NCBI GenBank assembly: GCA_022826245.1
Contig: JAJDVG010000031.1
Location: 1-64,000, forward strand
Origin: Gammaproteobacteria bacterium
Lineage (GTDB): Bacteria > Pseudomonadota > Gammaproteobacteria > Steroidobacterales > Rariloculaceae
Reading direction: 5' to 3'
DNA length: 64,000 nt
Positions 48,720 through 56,387 of this stretch are shown one piece after another. Within the stretch, counting starts at the first letter, position 1. The number at the start of each line of letters is the position of its first letter. The position numbers and the translations under genes were made by a program. The notes beneath the pieces are model-generated. The model was not told where the DNA came from. It ran no database searches and was given only the letters and a program-made list of their open reading frames with translations.

Positions 48720-49787
48720 CTACCGCGCGCGAACCGCCGCGGGGACCGACCCCACCCAGCTTTCGAGCACCGTTGCCCGTTCGTCGGCCGGCAGTGCGGC
48801 AAGCGCCTCCATCTCGAGATAGAACGCTGCAAGACCGACGCGATCCAGACGCGAACGCAGCACAGGCAACCAGCGCCGATACGTTGCCACGGCAGCCAGC
48901 TTCGCGTTGTTCATCGGCTGCTCGAACCAGGCATCGTAGTCGTCGGCGCCGCCCCAGCGCGCCTTGAGCGACGCATAATCATCCTGCATGAGCTCGAACG
49001 ACTCGGCCTTGGCTGCCCGCTTCGCCTCATCGGCCAGGGCGCTTTCGTAGATCTCGCTCAAGCGCTCTTGCTGGGCGCTGACGAGACTCGCGAACTCATC
49101 CCGCCGTTCGGCGCGTTCACGGTATCGCTCGAGCGCGACGGCGCCGCCGCGTTCGCCGAGCCACAGTTCCATTCCATGCTCCTCCACGGCCGTCGCGAAC
49201 GCCTCGCTGAGCTCGCTGTCGTCCCTGATGTAGAGCTTCTGGTGAGCGAGTTCATGGAACAGCAGGCTCGCGATGTACTCCTCGCCGCCGCCGAGCATCG
49301 TGTTGAGCACCGGATCGTCGAACCAGCCCAGCGTCGAGTAGGCGCGCACGCCGCCCGACCAGGCATCGAGCCCCCGCGCCTGAAGCGTTTGCCGATAGCG
49401 CTCGGCGGCGTCACGGTCAAAAAAACCCCGGTAGCTCACGCAGCCCGCGACGGGAAAGCACCAGCGCTCGGGCTCCACCGAAAACTCCCCGGCGGCAACG
49501 ACGTTCCAGACCGCGTACGGGCGGTCGAGATCCACGTAAGTCGTGTAACTGTCATTGTCGGGCAGGCCGAGCGTGTTGACGGCGAACTCGCGCATCCCGG
49601 CGACGCTGCCGAGCGTGGTCCTGACGTCGGCGTTGCGCTCCGGGTCCGCGATGACCGCGTCGATCGGCTCGCGCTTGCGCAGCAGCTCGAGCTGCCCGCC
49701 GATGGCCTGCAGGTAGTACGGCAGACTGCAGCCTGCCAGGGCGCCGGCCGCGACTGCGATCACCAGGGAACGGAACATGACCGGCAT
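48720..49787 (-). CDS. Putative lipoprotein aminopeptidase (zinc)
   Basis: This 355-aa protein starts with a lipoprotein signal ending in the lipobox LAGC (Cys20), and carries the zinc motif HELAH in LLFHELAHQKLYI followed by SEAFATAVEEHG. This matches a predicted aminopeptidase family of Proteobacteria (formerly DUF2265). Enzyme activity is a family prediction. It would be tethered to a membrane facing the periplasm. Convergent with the NDUFA9-like gene (45 bp). Confidence 0.82.
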   Translation of the reverse strand: MPVMFRSLVIAVAAGALAGCSLPYYLQAIGGQLELLRKREPIDAVIADPERNADVRTTLGSVAGMREFAVNTLGLPDNDSYTTYVDLDRPYAVWNVVAAGEFSVEPERWCFPVAGCVSYRGFFDRDAAERYRQTLQARGLDAWSGGVRAYSTLGWFDDPVLNTMLGGGEEYIASLLFHELAHQKLYIRDDSELSEAFATAVEEHGMELWLGERGGAVALERYRERAERRDEFASLVSAQQERLSEIYESALADEAKRAAKAESFELMQDDYASLKARWGGADDYDAWFEQPMNNAKLAAVATYRRWLPVLRSRLDRVGLAAFYLEMEALAALPADERATVLESWVGSVPAAVRAR

Positions 49788-49880
49788 CGTCGAACCTTAG
49801 CACGCGCGAAGGGAGACGATGCGAGCGGGCACGTTCGCGCTCGTAACGGTGAAGTCGCACACCGCCCGCTCAATCTCGCC

Positions 49881-50002
49881 GCGGTGTTGCGGGGAGGCGC
49901 GCTACCGCTTGCTTGAGACACGCGGTGAATACACCCCTGTACGCTCCACGCGCGCATCCCTGCGCGCGCGGGTCTCAAGCAAGCGGTAGCGCACCTCCCC
50001 TT
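49881..50002 (+). repeat. Dispersed palindromic repeat, copy C
   Basis: Same orientation as copy A. The arms at 49899-49919 and 49972-49992 are perfectly complementary over 21 bp. The inner stem GCGCGCA-TCCC-TGCGCGC is conserved. Ends are GCGGTGTTGCGGGGAG (left) and CTCCCCTT (right). It lies just upstream of cca. Confidence 0.88.
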
Positions 50003-50071
50003 AGCTTTGCGACAGGCGGGGTGGAATGACGAGTTCACGAGCCGAGACGATGCCCTAAACTAGGAACGGAT

Positions 50072-51316
50072 ATGGACGTATATCTGGTCGGCGGCGCCGT
50101 CCGCGACGAACTGCTCGGCATCGGGCCCGGCGAACGCGACCGGGTCGTCGTCGGCTCGAGCGCCGAGGCCCTGCTCAAGCTCGGCTACCGCCAGGTCGGC
50201 CGTGACTTTCCGGTCTTCCTGCACCCCGATACCCACGAGGAGTACGCGCTCGCGAGGACCGAACGCAAGGTCGCGCCCGGTCACACGGGCTTTAGCGTCG
50301 TTGCGTCGCCTGAGGTGACGCTCGAACAGGATCTCGGCCGACGCGACCTGACCATCAATGCCATGGCGAAGGACAGCGACGGCCGCATCATCGACCCCTG
50401 GGGCGGCCGCAAGGACCTTGCCGACCGGCGATTGCGCCATGTTTCGGAGGCGTTTCGCGAGGATCCGCTGCGCGTGCTGCGTACCGCGCGATTCGCGGCG
50501 CGCTTCCACGAACTCGGTTTCACGGTCGCCGCCGAAACGCTTGAGATCATGACCGAAATCGTCGCAGCCGACGAACTCGAGGCGCTGCCGCCAGAACGGG
50601 TCTGGCAGGAGACCCACAAGGCGCTGGCCACATCGCGGCCGGAGGTCTTTTTCGAGGTGCTGCGGGAATGCGGCGCGCTGGCACGCGTATTCCCGGAAAT
50701 CGACAACCTGTACGGCGTGCCGCAACCCGAACGCTGGCACCCGGAGATCGACTCGGGCGTGCACACCATGATGGCGCTGGGCCTGAGCGCATCCCTGAGC
50801 GACGCCGGCGACGTCCGCTTCGCCGTGCTGACCCATGACCTCGGCAAGGCGACGACGCCGAAGTGGATGCTTCCCGGCCATCGCGGTCACGGCGAACGCT
50901 CCGTCGGGCTCATCCGCGACCTCGCGGCCCGCCTGCGCGTCCCGCGCGGCTACCAGGAACTCGCGGAACTCGTGGCGCGCCACCACGGCCTCGTGCACCG
51001 CGCGAGCGAACTCCGGCCCCGAACGATCGTCGAACTGCTGACGAAGGCCGATGCGTTCCGACGTCCGGAGCGCTTCGAGAAGTTCCTGCTCGCCTGCGAG
51101 GCAGACGCACGCGGCCGCGCCGGCCTGCAGGAACGGCCCTATCCGCAGGCCGACCTGCTGCGGCGCGCACTGGGCGCTGCCCGCGAGGTCAATGCAGACA
51201 GCCTGCGCACCGATGGGCTCGACGGCGCGGAACTCGGCGAAGCCATCCGCATCCGGCGGATCGACGCCGTGCGGGCGGCCTTGCGCAAGGAGGCCGACCG
51301 AACGCCAACTCCGTAG
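50072..51316 (+). CDS. cca: CCA-adding tRNA nucleotidyltransferase
   Basis: The 414-aa enzyme adds or repairs the CCA 3' end of tRNAs. Head-domain motifs are VYLVGGAVRDELLG, ERDRVVVG and RRDLTINAMAKD, then the RxxR-like helices, and a C-terminal HD domain (THDLGKATTP, GHGERSV) as in gammaproteobacterial long CCA enzymes. The metal-binding DxD of the family reads E21-R-D23, a conservative change at the first carboxylate. It is flanked on both sides by inverted copies C and D of the palindromic repeat. Confidence 0.95.
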   Translation: MDVYLVGGAVRDELLGIGPGERDRVVVGSSAEALLKLGYRQVGRDFPVFLHPDTHEEYALARTERKVAPGHTGFSVVASPEVTLEQDLGRRDLTINAMAKDSDGRIIDPWGGRKDLADRRLRHVSEAFREDPLRVLRTARFAARFHELGFTVAAETLEIMTEIVAADELEALPPERVWQETHKALATSRPEVFFEVLRECGALARVFPEIDNLYGVPQPERWHPEIDSGVHTMMALGLSASLSDAGDVRFAVLTHDLGKATTPKWMLPGHRGHGERSVGLIRDLAARLRVPRGYQELAELVARHHGLVHRASELRPRTIVELLTKADAFRRPERFEKFLLACEADARGRAGLQERPYPQADLLRRALGAAREVNADSLRTDGLDGAELGEAIRIRRIDAVRAALRKEADRTPTP

Positions 51317-51357
51317 CGTTCGCGAACTCATCGCCCGTGCCGGCCTGCCGCAAACGC

Positions 51358-51480
51358 AAGGGGAGTTGCGCTACCGCTCGCTTGAGACCCTCGCGCGCAG
51401 GGACGCGCGCGTGGAGCGTACAGGGATGTATTTGCCGCGTGTCTCAAGCGAGCGGTAGCGTGACTCCCCGCAACACCGCG
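51358..51480 (-). repeat. Dispersed palindromic repeat, copy D
   Basis: Opposite orientation to copy C. Arms at 51369-51388 and 51441-51460 are perfectly complementary over 20 bp and differ from those of copy C at one base pair, changed on both sides. Ends are AAGGGGAG and CTCCCCGCAACACCGCG. Between cca and uppP. Confidence 0.88.
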
Positions 51481-51514
51481 TCGACATCTACATCGAACGA
51501 GCGGTGCGCGACCG

Positions 51515-52294
51515 CTACATCAGGTAGACGAGCGCGCCGCCGAGCAGCACGCGGTAGATCGCGAACACCGCCATGCCGACGCGTTCGATCAGTCTCAGGA
51601 ACAGCGCGATCGTAACGAAGGCCGCGGCCGCCGCGACTGCCGCGGCGAGCGCCAGCGCCAGCCAGGCAACGGGCTCCGCGCTCGACAGGAATTGCAGCAG
51701 TTGCCACAGCGCCGCCATCGCGATCGCCGGGATGGCGAGCAGGAAGGAAAACCGCCCGGCCGCCCTGCGGCTCAATCCCATCGAGAGCGCAACGGTCATC
51801 GTGATACCGGAGCGCGAGGTGCCGGGGATCAGCGCGAGCGCTTGACCGAAGCCGATCGCGACCACTTCGACCCAGCCAAGTGAACCCTCCGACCGCCGGC
51901 CCCGGCCGAGCCGGTCGGCGAGCCAGAGCAGGATGCCGAATCCCGCGGTGCTCGCGGCGATGACCGACGGCGACCGCAACACGCCCTCGACCTGATCGGC
52001 GAACAGCAGTCCCGCTGCGCCGAGCGGTATCGACGCCACGACGATACAGGCCGCGAGCCTCAATTCCGGGCGCCGCGGCTGCGCGGCCGCCGCTACCATG
52101 CCGATCAGGTCGCGTCGGAAGTAGACGATGACCGCCGCCAGCGTGCCCAGATGCACGGCGATATCGAAACCGAGGCCCTGATCCGGCCAACCGAGCAGTT
52201 CCGGAACCAGTATCAGATGGCCGGAACTGGAGATCGGCAGAAATTCGGTGACACCCTGTATCAGGGCCAGGACGACGGCTTGGGCTAGATCCAC
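51515..52294 (-). CDS. uppP: Undecaprenyl-diphosphatase
   Basis: This 259-aa polytopic membrane enzyme (BacA/UppP) dephosphorylates undecaprenyl diphosphate to recycle the lipid carrier for peptidoglycan and LPS. Signature motifs are GVTEFLPISSSGHLIL near the N-terminus and PGTSRSGITM. A GGAGG 6 nt before GTG 52294 fixes the start. Near cca and folB, as in E. coli. Confidence 0.96.
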   Translation of the reverse strand: MDLAQAVVLALIQGVTEFLPISSSGHLILVPELLGWPDQGLGFDIAVHLGTLAAVIVYFRRDLIGMVAAAAQPRRPELRLAACIVVASIPLGAAGLLFADQVEGVLRSPSVIAASTAGFGILLWLADRLGRGRRSEGSLGWVEVVAIGFGQALALIPGTSRSGITMTVALSMGLSRRAAGRFSFLLAIPAIAMAALWQLLQFLSSAEPVAWLALALAAAVAAAAAFVTIALFLRLIERVGMAVFAIYRVLLGGALVYLM

Positions 52295-52445
52295 TCGGAT
52301 CCTCCGAATCCAGGCGGAGCGATGGTAGCAGCCAGACTACGCGACGCGCGATGCGCGCCCCGATCCGGGCAAGACCGACCCGAAGTCCCGACTCCCGGCA
52401 TAAGGCGCCGCCTTCCAGCACTCGAACGCTTGTTCATGGCTGCAA

Positions 52446-53600
52446 TCAGAGCCAGGCGCGCAGATCGCGGCCCGGCAGACCGGGCGGCTCGATACCCTTC
52501 GCGAGAAGCAGCAGCTTGAAGCGCTCGCCCATTTCCCCGGGCAATACGAGCGTCCTGAACGCGCTCGCCGTCTTCGCATCGAGCGCCACCGGGTCGGCGG
52601 CGCTCGCGATGCTTTCGGCCAGGTAAAGCCCCTGCGTCGTGAACCCTGCGACGCCGAGGCCGGCGGCGCGCGCCGCGTCGGCGCAGGCACTGAAGTCCAC
52701 CCAGGCGCTTACGTCCTGCAAGCCCGGCAGATGGAACGGATCGTCGTGCGCGCGATGCCGGTAATGGCAGATCAGCGTTCCGTCGCTGCGTTCGGGGTGG
52801 TAGTACTCGCGCCGCACGCCGCCGTAGTCGACGAGCAGCACGGCGCCGCGCGCGAGCGTCGCGGCAAGGCCGTCGATCCAGCCGCCGAGCACCAGGCAGA
52901 CTTCCGACCGGTAGCCGTCGGGCAAGCGCTCGCCGAGCGCGGCCTCGAGCGACGCCACGGCTTCGCCGAGCCCCGCATCATCGCCGCCCTCGGCCCATTC
53001 GAAACCGTCGGACCCGCAGCGAACGCCGAGCGGCAGGGCCGCGCCGCCACGCTTGATGAAACGCACGACGGGCAGCGCATCGACCACCTCGTTGGCGAGG
53101 ATCAGGCCCTCGACCGGACGGTCCGGAAACCGTTCGAGCCAGTCGACGCGGTTGCCGAAACGGCCGAGTATGTCACGCTGGCGTTCGCGCAGATCGGCGC
53201 TCGGCTCGAGTATCAGATAGCGCACTGCACCGCCGCCGTACTCGGCCAGCTCGTCCAGCAACTGCGCCGCGAGCGTCCCGCTGCCGGCGCCGATTTCGAG
53301 GATCGCGGGCGCCGTGAGCGAACCGAGCATCTCGCCGAACTGCCTCGCTATCGCTCGTGCGAGGAAGGACCCGAGTTCCGGCGCCGTGACGAAATCACCC
53401 CCGGGACCGAACTTCGCGCTGCCCGCGCTGTAGTAACCGAGGCCGGGTTCGTTGAGAACGGCCTCCATGTAGCGGTCGAATCCGATCCAGCCGCCGGCCC
53501 GGGCGATGCGATCGCGGATCCGCTCACAGAGCGCCTGGCTCGTCGCCAGCGCCTCCGGATCCGGTTCGGGAGGGTATGGGGCAGTCAAGGCGGCGCGCAC
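52446..53600 (-). CDS. SAM-dependent methyltransferase, MidA/NDUFAF7 family
   Basis: The protein (384 aa from GTG 53600) matches the NDUFAF7/MidA family, arginine methyltransferases that in mitochondria act in complex I assembly. Motifs are FDRYMEAVLNEPGLGYYS, FVTAPELGSFLARAIARQF, the SAM loop ILEIGAGSGTLAAQLL, LANEVVDALPV and LLVDYGGVRREYY. Its bacterial target is unknown. The frame is open to 53771 but would then overlap the divergent folM start; GTG 53600 is the best candidate. Confidence 0.87.
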   Translation of the reverse strand: MRAALTAPYPPEPDPEALATSQALCERIRDRIARAGGWIGFDRYMEAVLNEPGLGYYSAGSAKFGPGGDFVTAPELGSFLARAIARQFGEMLGSLTAPAILEIGAGSGTLAAQLLDELAEYGGGAVRYLILEPSADLRERQRDILGRFGNRVDWLERFPDRPVEGLILANEVVDALPVVRFIKRGGAALPLGVRCGSDGFEWAEGGDDAGLGEAVASLEAALGERLPDGYRSEVCLVLGGWIDGLAATLARGAVLLVDYGGVRREYYHPERSDGTLICHYRHRAHDDPFHLPGLQDVSAWVDFSACADAARAAGLGVAGFTTQGLYLAESIASAADPVALDAKTASAFRTLVLPGEMGERFKLLLLAKGIEPPGLPGRDLRAWL

Positions 53601-53659
53601 GCGGTCGTGAAGGGCGGATAGTGTACCCTTGGCGCCGATTCCTGACGCTGGAGCGGTCG

Positions 53660-54421
53660 TTGGCAGACGCGGACACAGCGAGGTCCCTGACGGGACGATG
53701 GGCGCTCGTGACGGGCGCGGCGAAACGGATCGGTGCGGCGATCGCCGCGAAGCTGCACGCTGCGGGCGCAAACGTTGCGATCCACTACTTCAACTCGGCC
53801 GAACCGGCTCAAGCGCTCGCCGAGACGCTCAACCGCACGCGCCCGGATTCGGCCCTCGCGGTCGGCGCCGATCTTCGCAACCGCGCGGCGCTCGAGACGC
53901 TCGTGGATACGGTGACCGCACACGCCGGCCGGCTCGACGTGCTCGTCAACAACGCCTCGAGCTTCTACCCGACGCCGCTTGCGGCGGTCACGGAAAGACA
54001 GTGGCAGGACCTCATCGACAGCAACCTCAAGGCGCCGCTCTTTCTCAGCCAGGCGGCGCTGCCGCAGCTTGCGGCCGCCAACGGCGTCATCGTCAACATC
54101 GTCGACGTGCACTCGCAGCGGCCACTCCGGGATCATCCGGTCTACGGCGCCGCCAAGGCCGGGCTCGCGATGCTGACGCGGTCCCTCGCCAAGGACCTCG
54201 GCCCGGACATCCGCGTCAACGGCGTGTCGCCCGGCGCAATCCTCTGGCCGGAAACCGGGCTCGAGGAGAACGTTCGCAACAGCATCGTTCGCCAGATTCC
54301 CCTGCGTCGTCCCGGTGAGCCCGACGACATCGCAGCCGCGGTGCTGTTTCTCGTTCGCGACGCGCCTTATGTCACTGGCCAGATCATCGCGGTGGATGGC
54401 GGACGCAGCATCGGCTGGTAA
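53660..54421 (+). CDS. folM: Pteridine / dihydromonapterin reductase (FolM-like SDR)
   Basis: This short-chain dehydrogenase (253 aa) has TGAAKRIG in the cofactor loop, the signature of pteridine reductases (PTR1/FolM), plus LVNNASSFYPTPL, the catalytic YGAAK and VNGVSPGAILWPE. It would reduce dihydropterins or dihydrofolate. A GGAG 6 nt before TTG 53660 decides the start. Convergent with folB, which works in the same folate pathway. Confidence 0.87.
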   Translation: MADADTARSLTGRWALVTGAAKRIGAAIAAKLHAAGANVAIHYFNSAEPAQALAETLNRTRPDSALAVGADLRNRAALETLVDTVTAHAGRLDVLVNNASSFYPTPLAAVTERQWQDLIDSNLKAPLFLSQAALPQLAAANGVIVNIVDVHSQRPLRDHPVYGAAKAGLAMLTRSLAKDLGPDIRVNGVSPGAILWPETGLEENVRNSIVRQIPLRRPGEPDDIAAAVLFLVRDAPYVTGQIIAVDGGRSIGW

Positions 54422-54490
54422 ACCGTCGAGGGCGGCGTCAGGCGGGGGGCATGAATCCGGCAGGGTTGTCTCGCACCGTGTTGGCAGGTC

Positions 54491-54847
54491 CTAATCGTCG
54501 GCCGTGCGCGTGATGATGACGCCGACTTCGCGCGAGCCTTCGACGGCGCCGGGTTTCGCGACCGAAACCTGCACCCAGTTCACCCCGAATTCCCCGATCA
54601 CCACGCCTGCGATCGCCTCGGCGAGCGATTCGACGAGATGAAATTCGGAGTTGCCGACGTATTCGATCAGACGTTTCGCCACGCGCTTGTAATCGAGCGC
54701 GCCGTCGACGGAATCGCTCTCGGCGGCCTTGCGCACATCGGTGGCGAACTCCAGATCGATGCTCACCGTCTGCCGGATCCGGCGCTCCCACTCCCAGATG
54801 CCGACGACGGCCTCGACCCGAATGTCCCTGAGAAAGATCCTGTCCAA
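54491..54847 (-). CDS. folB: Dihydroneopterin aldolase
   Basis: This 118-aa enzyme cleaves dihydroneopterin in folate synthesis. It begins LDRIFLRDIRVEAVVGIWEWERR, the FolB opening, and includes the conserved LVESLAEAIA and SVAKPGAV (catalytic Lys region). TTG 54847 with GAGGA 7 nt upstream gives the family length; a GTG at 54877 overlapping the tsaD stop is the alternative start. Confidence 0.92.
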   Translation of the reverse strand: MDRIFLRDIRVEAVVGIWEWERRIRQTVSIDLEFATDVRKAAESDSVDGALDYKRVAKRLIEYVGNSEFHLVESLAEAIAGVVIGEFGVNWVQVSVAKPGAVEGSREVGVIITRTADD

Positions 54848-54873
54848 CGAAACGTCCTCGCGCGCGCCGTTGC

Positions 54874-55902
54874 TCACGGCGGCGTCAACTCGTCGAGCGG
54901 CCAGCGCGGCCGCGCAATTATACGGTGCGCGGGAGCCGCCTCCGCCGACTGACGGCAAGCGCCTGCGTAGGCGATCATCGCGCCGTTGTCGGTGCACAGC
55001 GACGGTCTCGGATAGTGCACATCGGCGCCGCCGCGGGCGCCGAGTTCGGCGAGCGTGGCGCGGAGCTGCCGGTTGGCGCCGACGCCTCCGGCGACGACGA
55101 GCCGGCTGAGCCCGGTCGCATCGAGCGCTTGCACGCATTTCGACGCGAGCGTATCGACGACCGCCTCCTGAAAGGACGCCGCGAGATCGCGCCGGACACT
55201 GTCGGGCAGTTCGCCGCCGTGCGTCTTTCGCTCCGCCTCGACCGTGAGCCGCACGGCCGTCTTGAGTCCGCTGAAACTGAGGTCGAGGCCGCGATTCTTG
55301 AGCGGGCGCGGAAACGCAAAGCGCTCGGCATCGCCACCGTCGGCCAGAGCCGCGAGCGCGGGACCCCCCGGATACGGCAGCGACAACAGCCGCGCCACCT
55401 TGTCGAAAGCCTCGCCCGCGGCGTCGTCGAGCGTCTCGCCGACGATGCGGTAGCGGCCGAGTTCGCGAACTTCGACGAGTTGCGTGTGACCGCCCGAGAC
55501 CAGCAGCGCGAGAAACGGAAACTCCGGCGGATCGCGTTCCAGCAGGCAGGCGAGCAGATGCGCCTCCATGTGATGCACCGGGATCGCCGGAATGCCGAGA
55601 CCGAGTGCGAGGGATTCCGCCAGCGCGCCACCGACCATGAGCGCGCCGATGAGCCCGGGACCGGCCGTGTAGGCGATCGCATCGAGTTCCTCAAGGCTCG
55701 AGTTCGCGTCGTCGAGCACCGTGCATACCATGGGTGCGAGCTTGGAGATGTGGTCGCGCGAAGCGAGTTCCGGAACGACGCCGCCAAACTGCGCATGCAC
55801 GGCCGCCTGGCTCGCCAGCGCCTCGGCGACGATGCCGCGGCCGTGCTCGTAGAGCGCGACGCCGGTCTCGTCGCAGCTCGTCTCGATACCGAGAACTTTC
55901 AT
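54874..55902 (-). CDS. tsaD: tRNA N6-threonylcarbamoyladenosine synthase subunit TsaD
   Basis: The 342-aa ASKHA-fold protein transfers threonylcarbamoyl to A37 of ANN-reading tRNAs together with TsaB, TsaE and TsaC. It has [17 protein letters not shown], the metal-binding [23 protein letters not shown] and [15 protein letters not shown]. Full length. Divergent from rpsU, the usual arrangement next to the rpsU-dnaG operon. Confidence 0.96.
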   Translation of the reverse strand: MKVLGIETSCDETGVALYEHGRGIVAEALASQAAVHAQFGGVVPELASRDHISKLAPMVCTVLDDANSSLEELDAIAYTAGPGLIGALMVGGALAESLALGLGIPAIPVHHMEAHLLACLLERDPPEFPFLALLVSGGHTQLVEVRELGRYRIVGETLDDAAGEAFDKVARLLSLPYPGGPALAALADGGDAERFAFPRPLKNRGLDLSFSGLKTAVRLTVEAERKTHGGELPDSVRRDLAASFQEAVVDTLASKCVQALDATGLSRLVVAGGVGANRQLRATLAELGARGGADVHYPRPSLCTDNGAMIAYAGACRQSAEAAPAHRIIARPRWPLDELTPP

Positions 55903-55959
55903 CGCAACTTCATCGTGCTTTACAGCCGCGCGGGTTTGCGACTACCATCGTGGGTTCCC

Positions 55960-55983
55960 CGCCGGCCCTTGCCGGCGTTTTTT
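55960..55983 (+). terminator. Terminator-like hairpin in the rpsU leader
   Basis: CGCCGGC (55960-55966) pairs with GCCGGCG (55971-55977) over a CCTT loop and is followed by six T residues (55978-55983). It is a complete intrinsic terminator on the plus strand, only 25 bp before the rpsU start and within the tsaD/rpsU divergent gap. A promoter-like pair (TTTACA, 18 bp, TACCAT around 55918-55947) lies upstream, so it may be a leader attenuator. Confidence 0.65.
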
Positions 55984-56008
55984 GCGATTTGACCGATTCG
56001 AAGTACCC

Positions 56009-56224
56009 ATGCCGAGCGTCCGAATAAGAGAAAGCGAGAATTTCGATGCGGCGCTGCGCCGCTTCAAGCGTTCCTGTGAGAAGGCCGGCATTCTCGCAGA
56101 GTTGCGCCGGCGAGAGTACTACGAAAAGCCCACCCAGGAACGCAAGCGCAAGAAGGCGGCGGCCGTCAAGCGGCACATGAAGCGCAACGCCAGGAGCCTC
56201 GCGAGGCGAAGGCGGCTGTACTGA
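56009..56224 (+). CDS. rpsU: 30S ribosomal protein S21
   Basis: This 71-aa basic protein is S21: [20 protein letters not shown], the conserved [19 protein letters not shown], and an Arg/Lys-rich C-terminus. It helps mRNA-rRNA pairing at initiation. In Gammaproteobacteria it opens the rpsU-dnaG-rpoD operon; here a terminator-like hairpin precedes it and a foreign-looking gene separates it from dnaG. Confidence 0.96.
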   Translation: MPSVRIRESENFDAALRRFKRSCEKAGILAELRRREYYEKPTQERKRKKAAAVKRHMKRNARSLARRRRLY

Positions 56225-56339
56225 TCCGGGTGTTCGGGGCTTCGTCCCGTCCGGCCCGCCACGACCACGTCCCACACCAGCACGGCTGCCCGCGGGATCT
56301 GCAGAATGCCGCCGTACCGGCCGGACCGAGCGGCTTTGC

Positions 56340-56365
56340 GAAGCCCCGGCTTGCTCCGGGGCTTC
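56340..56365. terminator. Bidirectional stem-loop between rpsU and the G8-domain gene
   Basis: GAAGCCCCGG (56340-56349) and CCGGGGCTTC (56356-56365) form a perfect 10-bp stem with a 6-nt loop between convergent genes. No T-tract follows on either strand, so termination would need Rho or be inefficient. Confidence 0.5.
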
Positions 56366-56387
56366 ATGTCATTCAGCGGCGCCGAAC

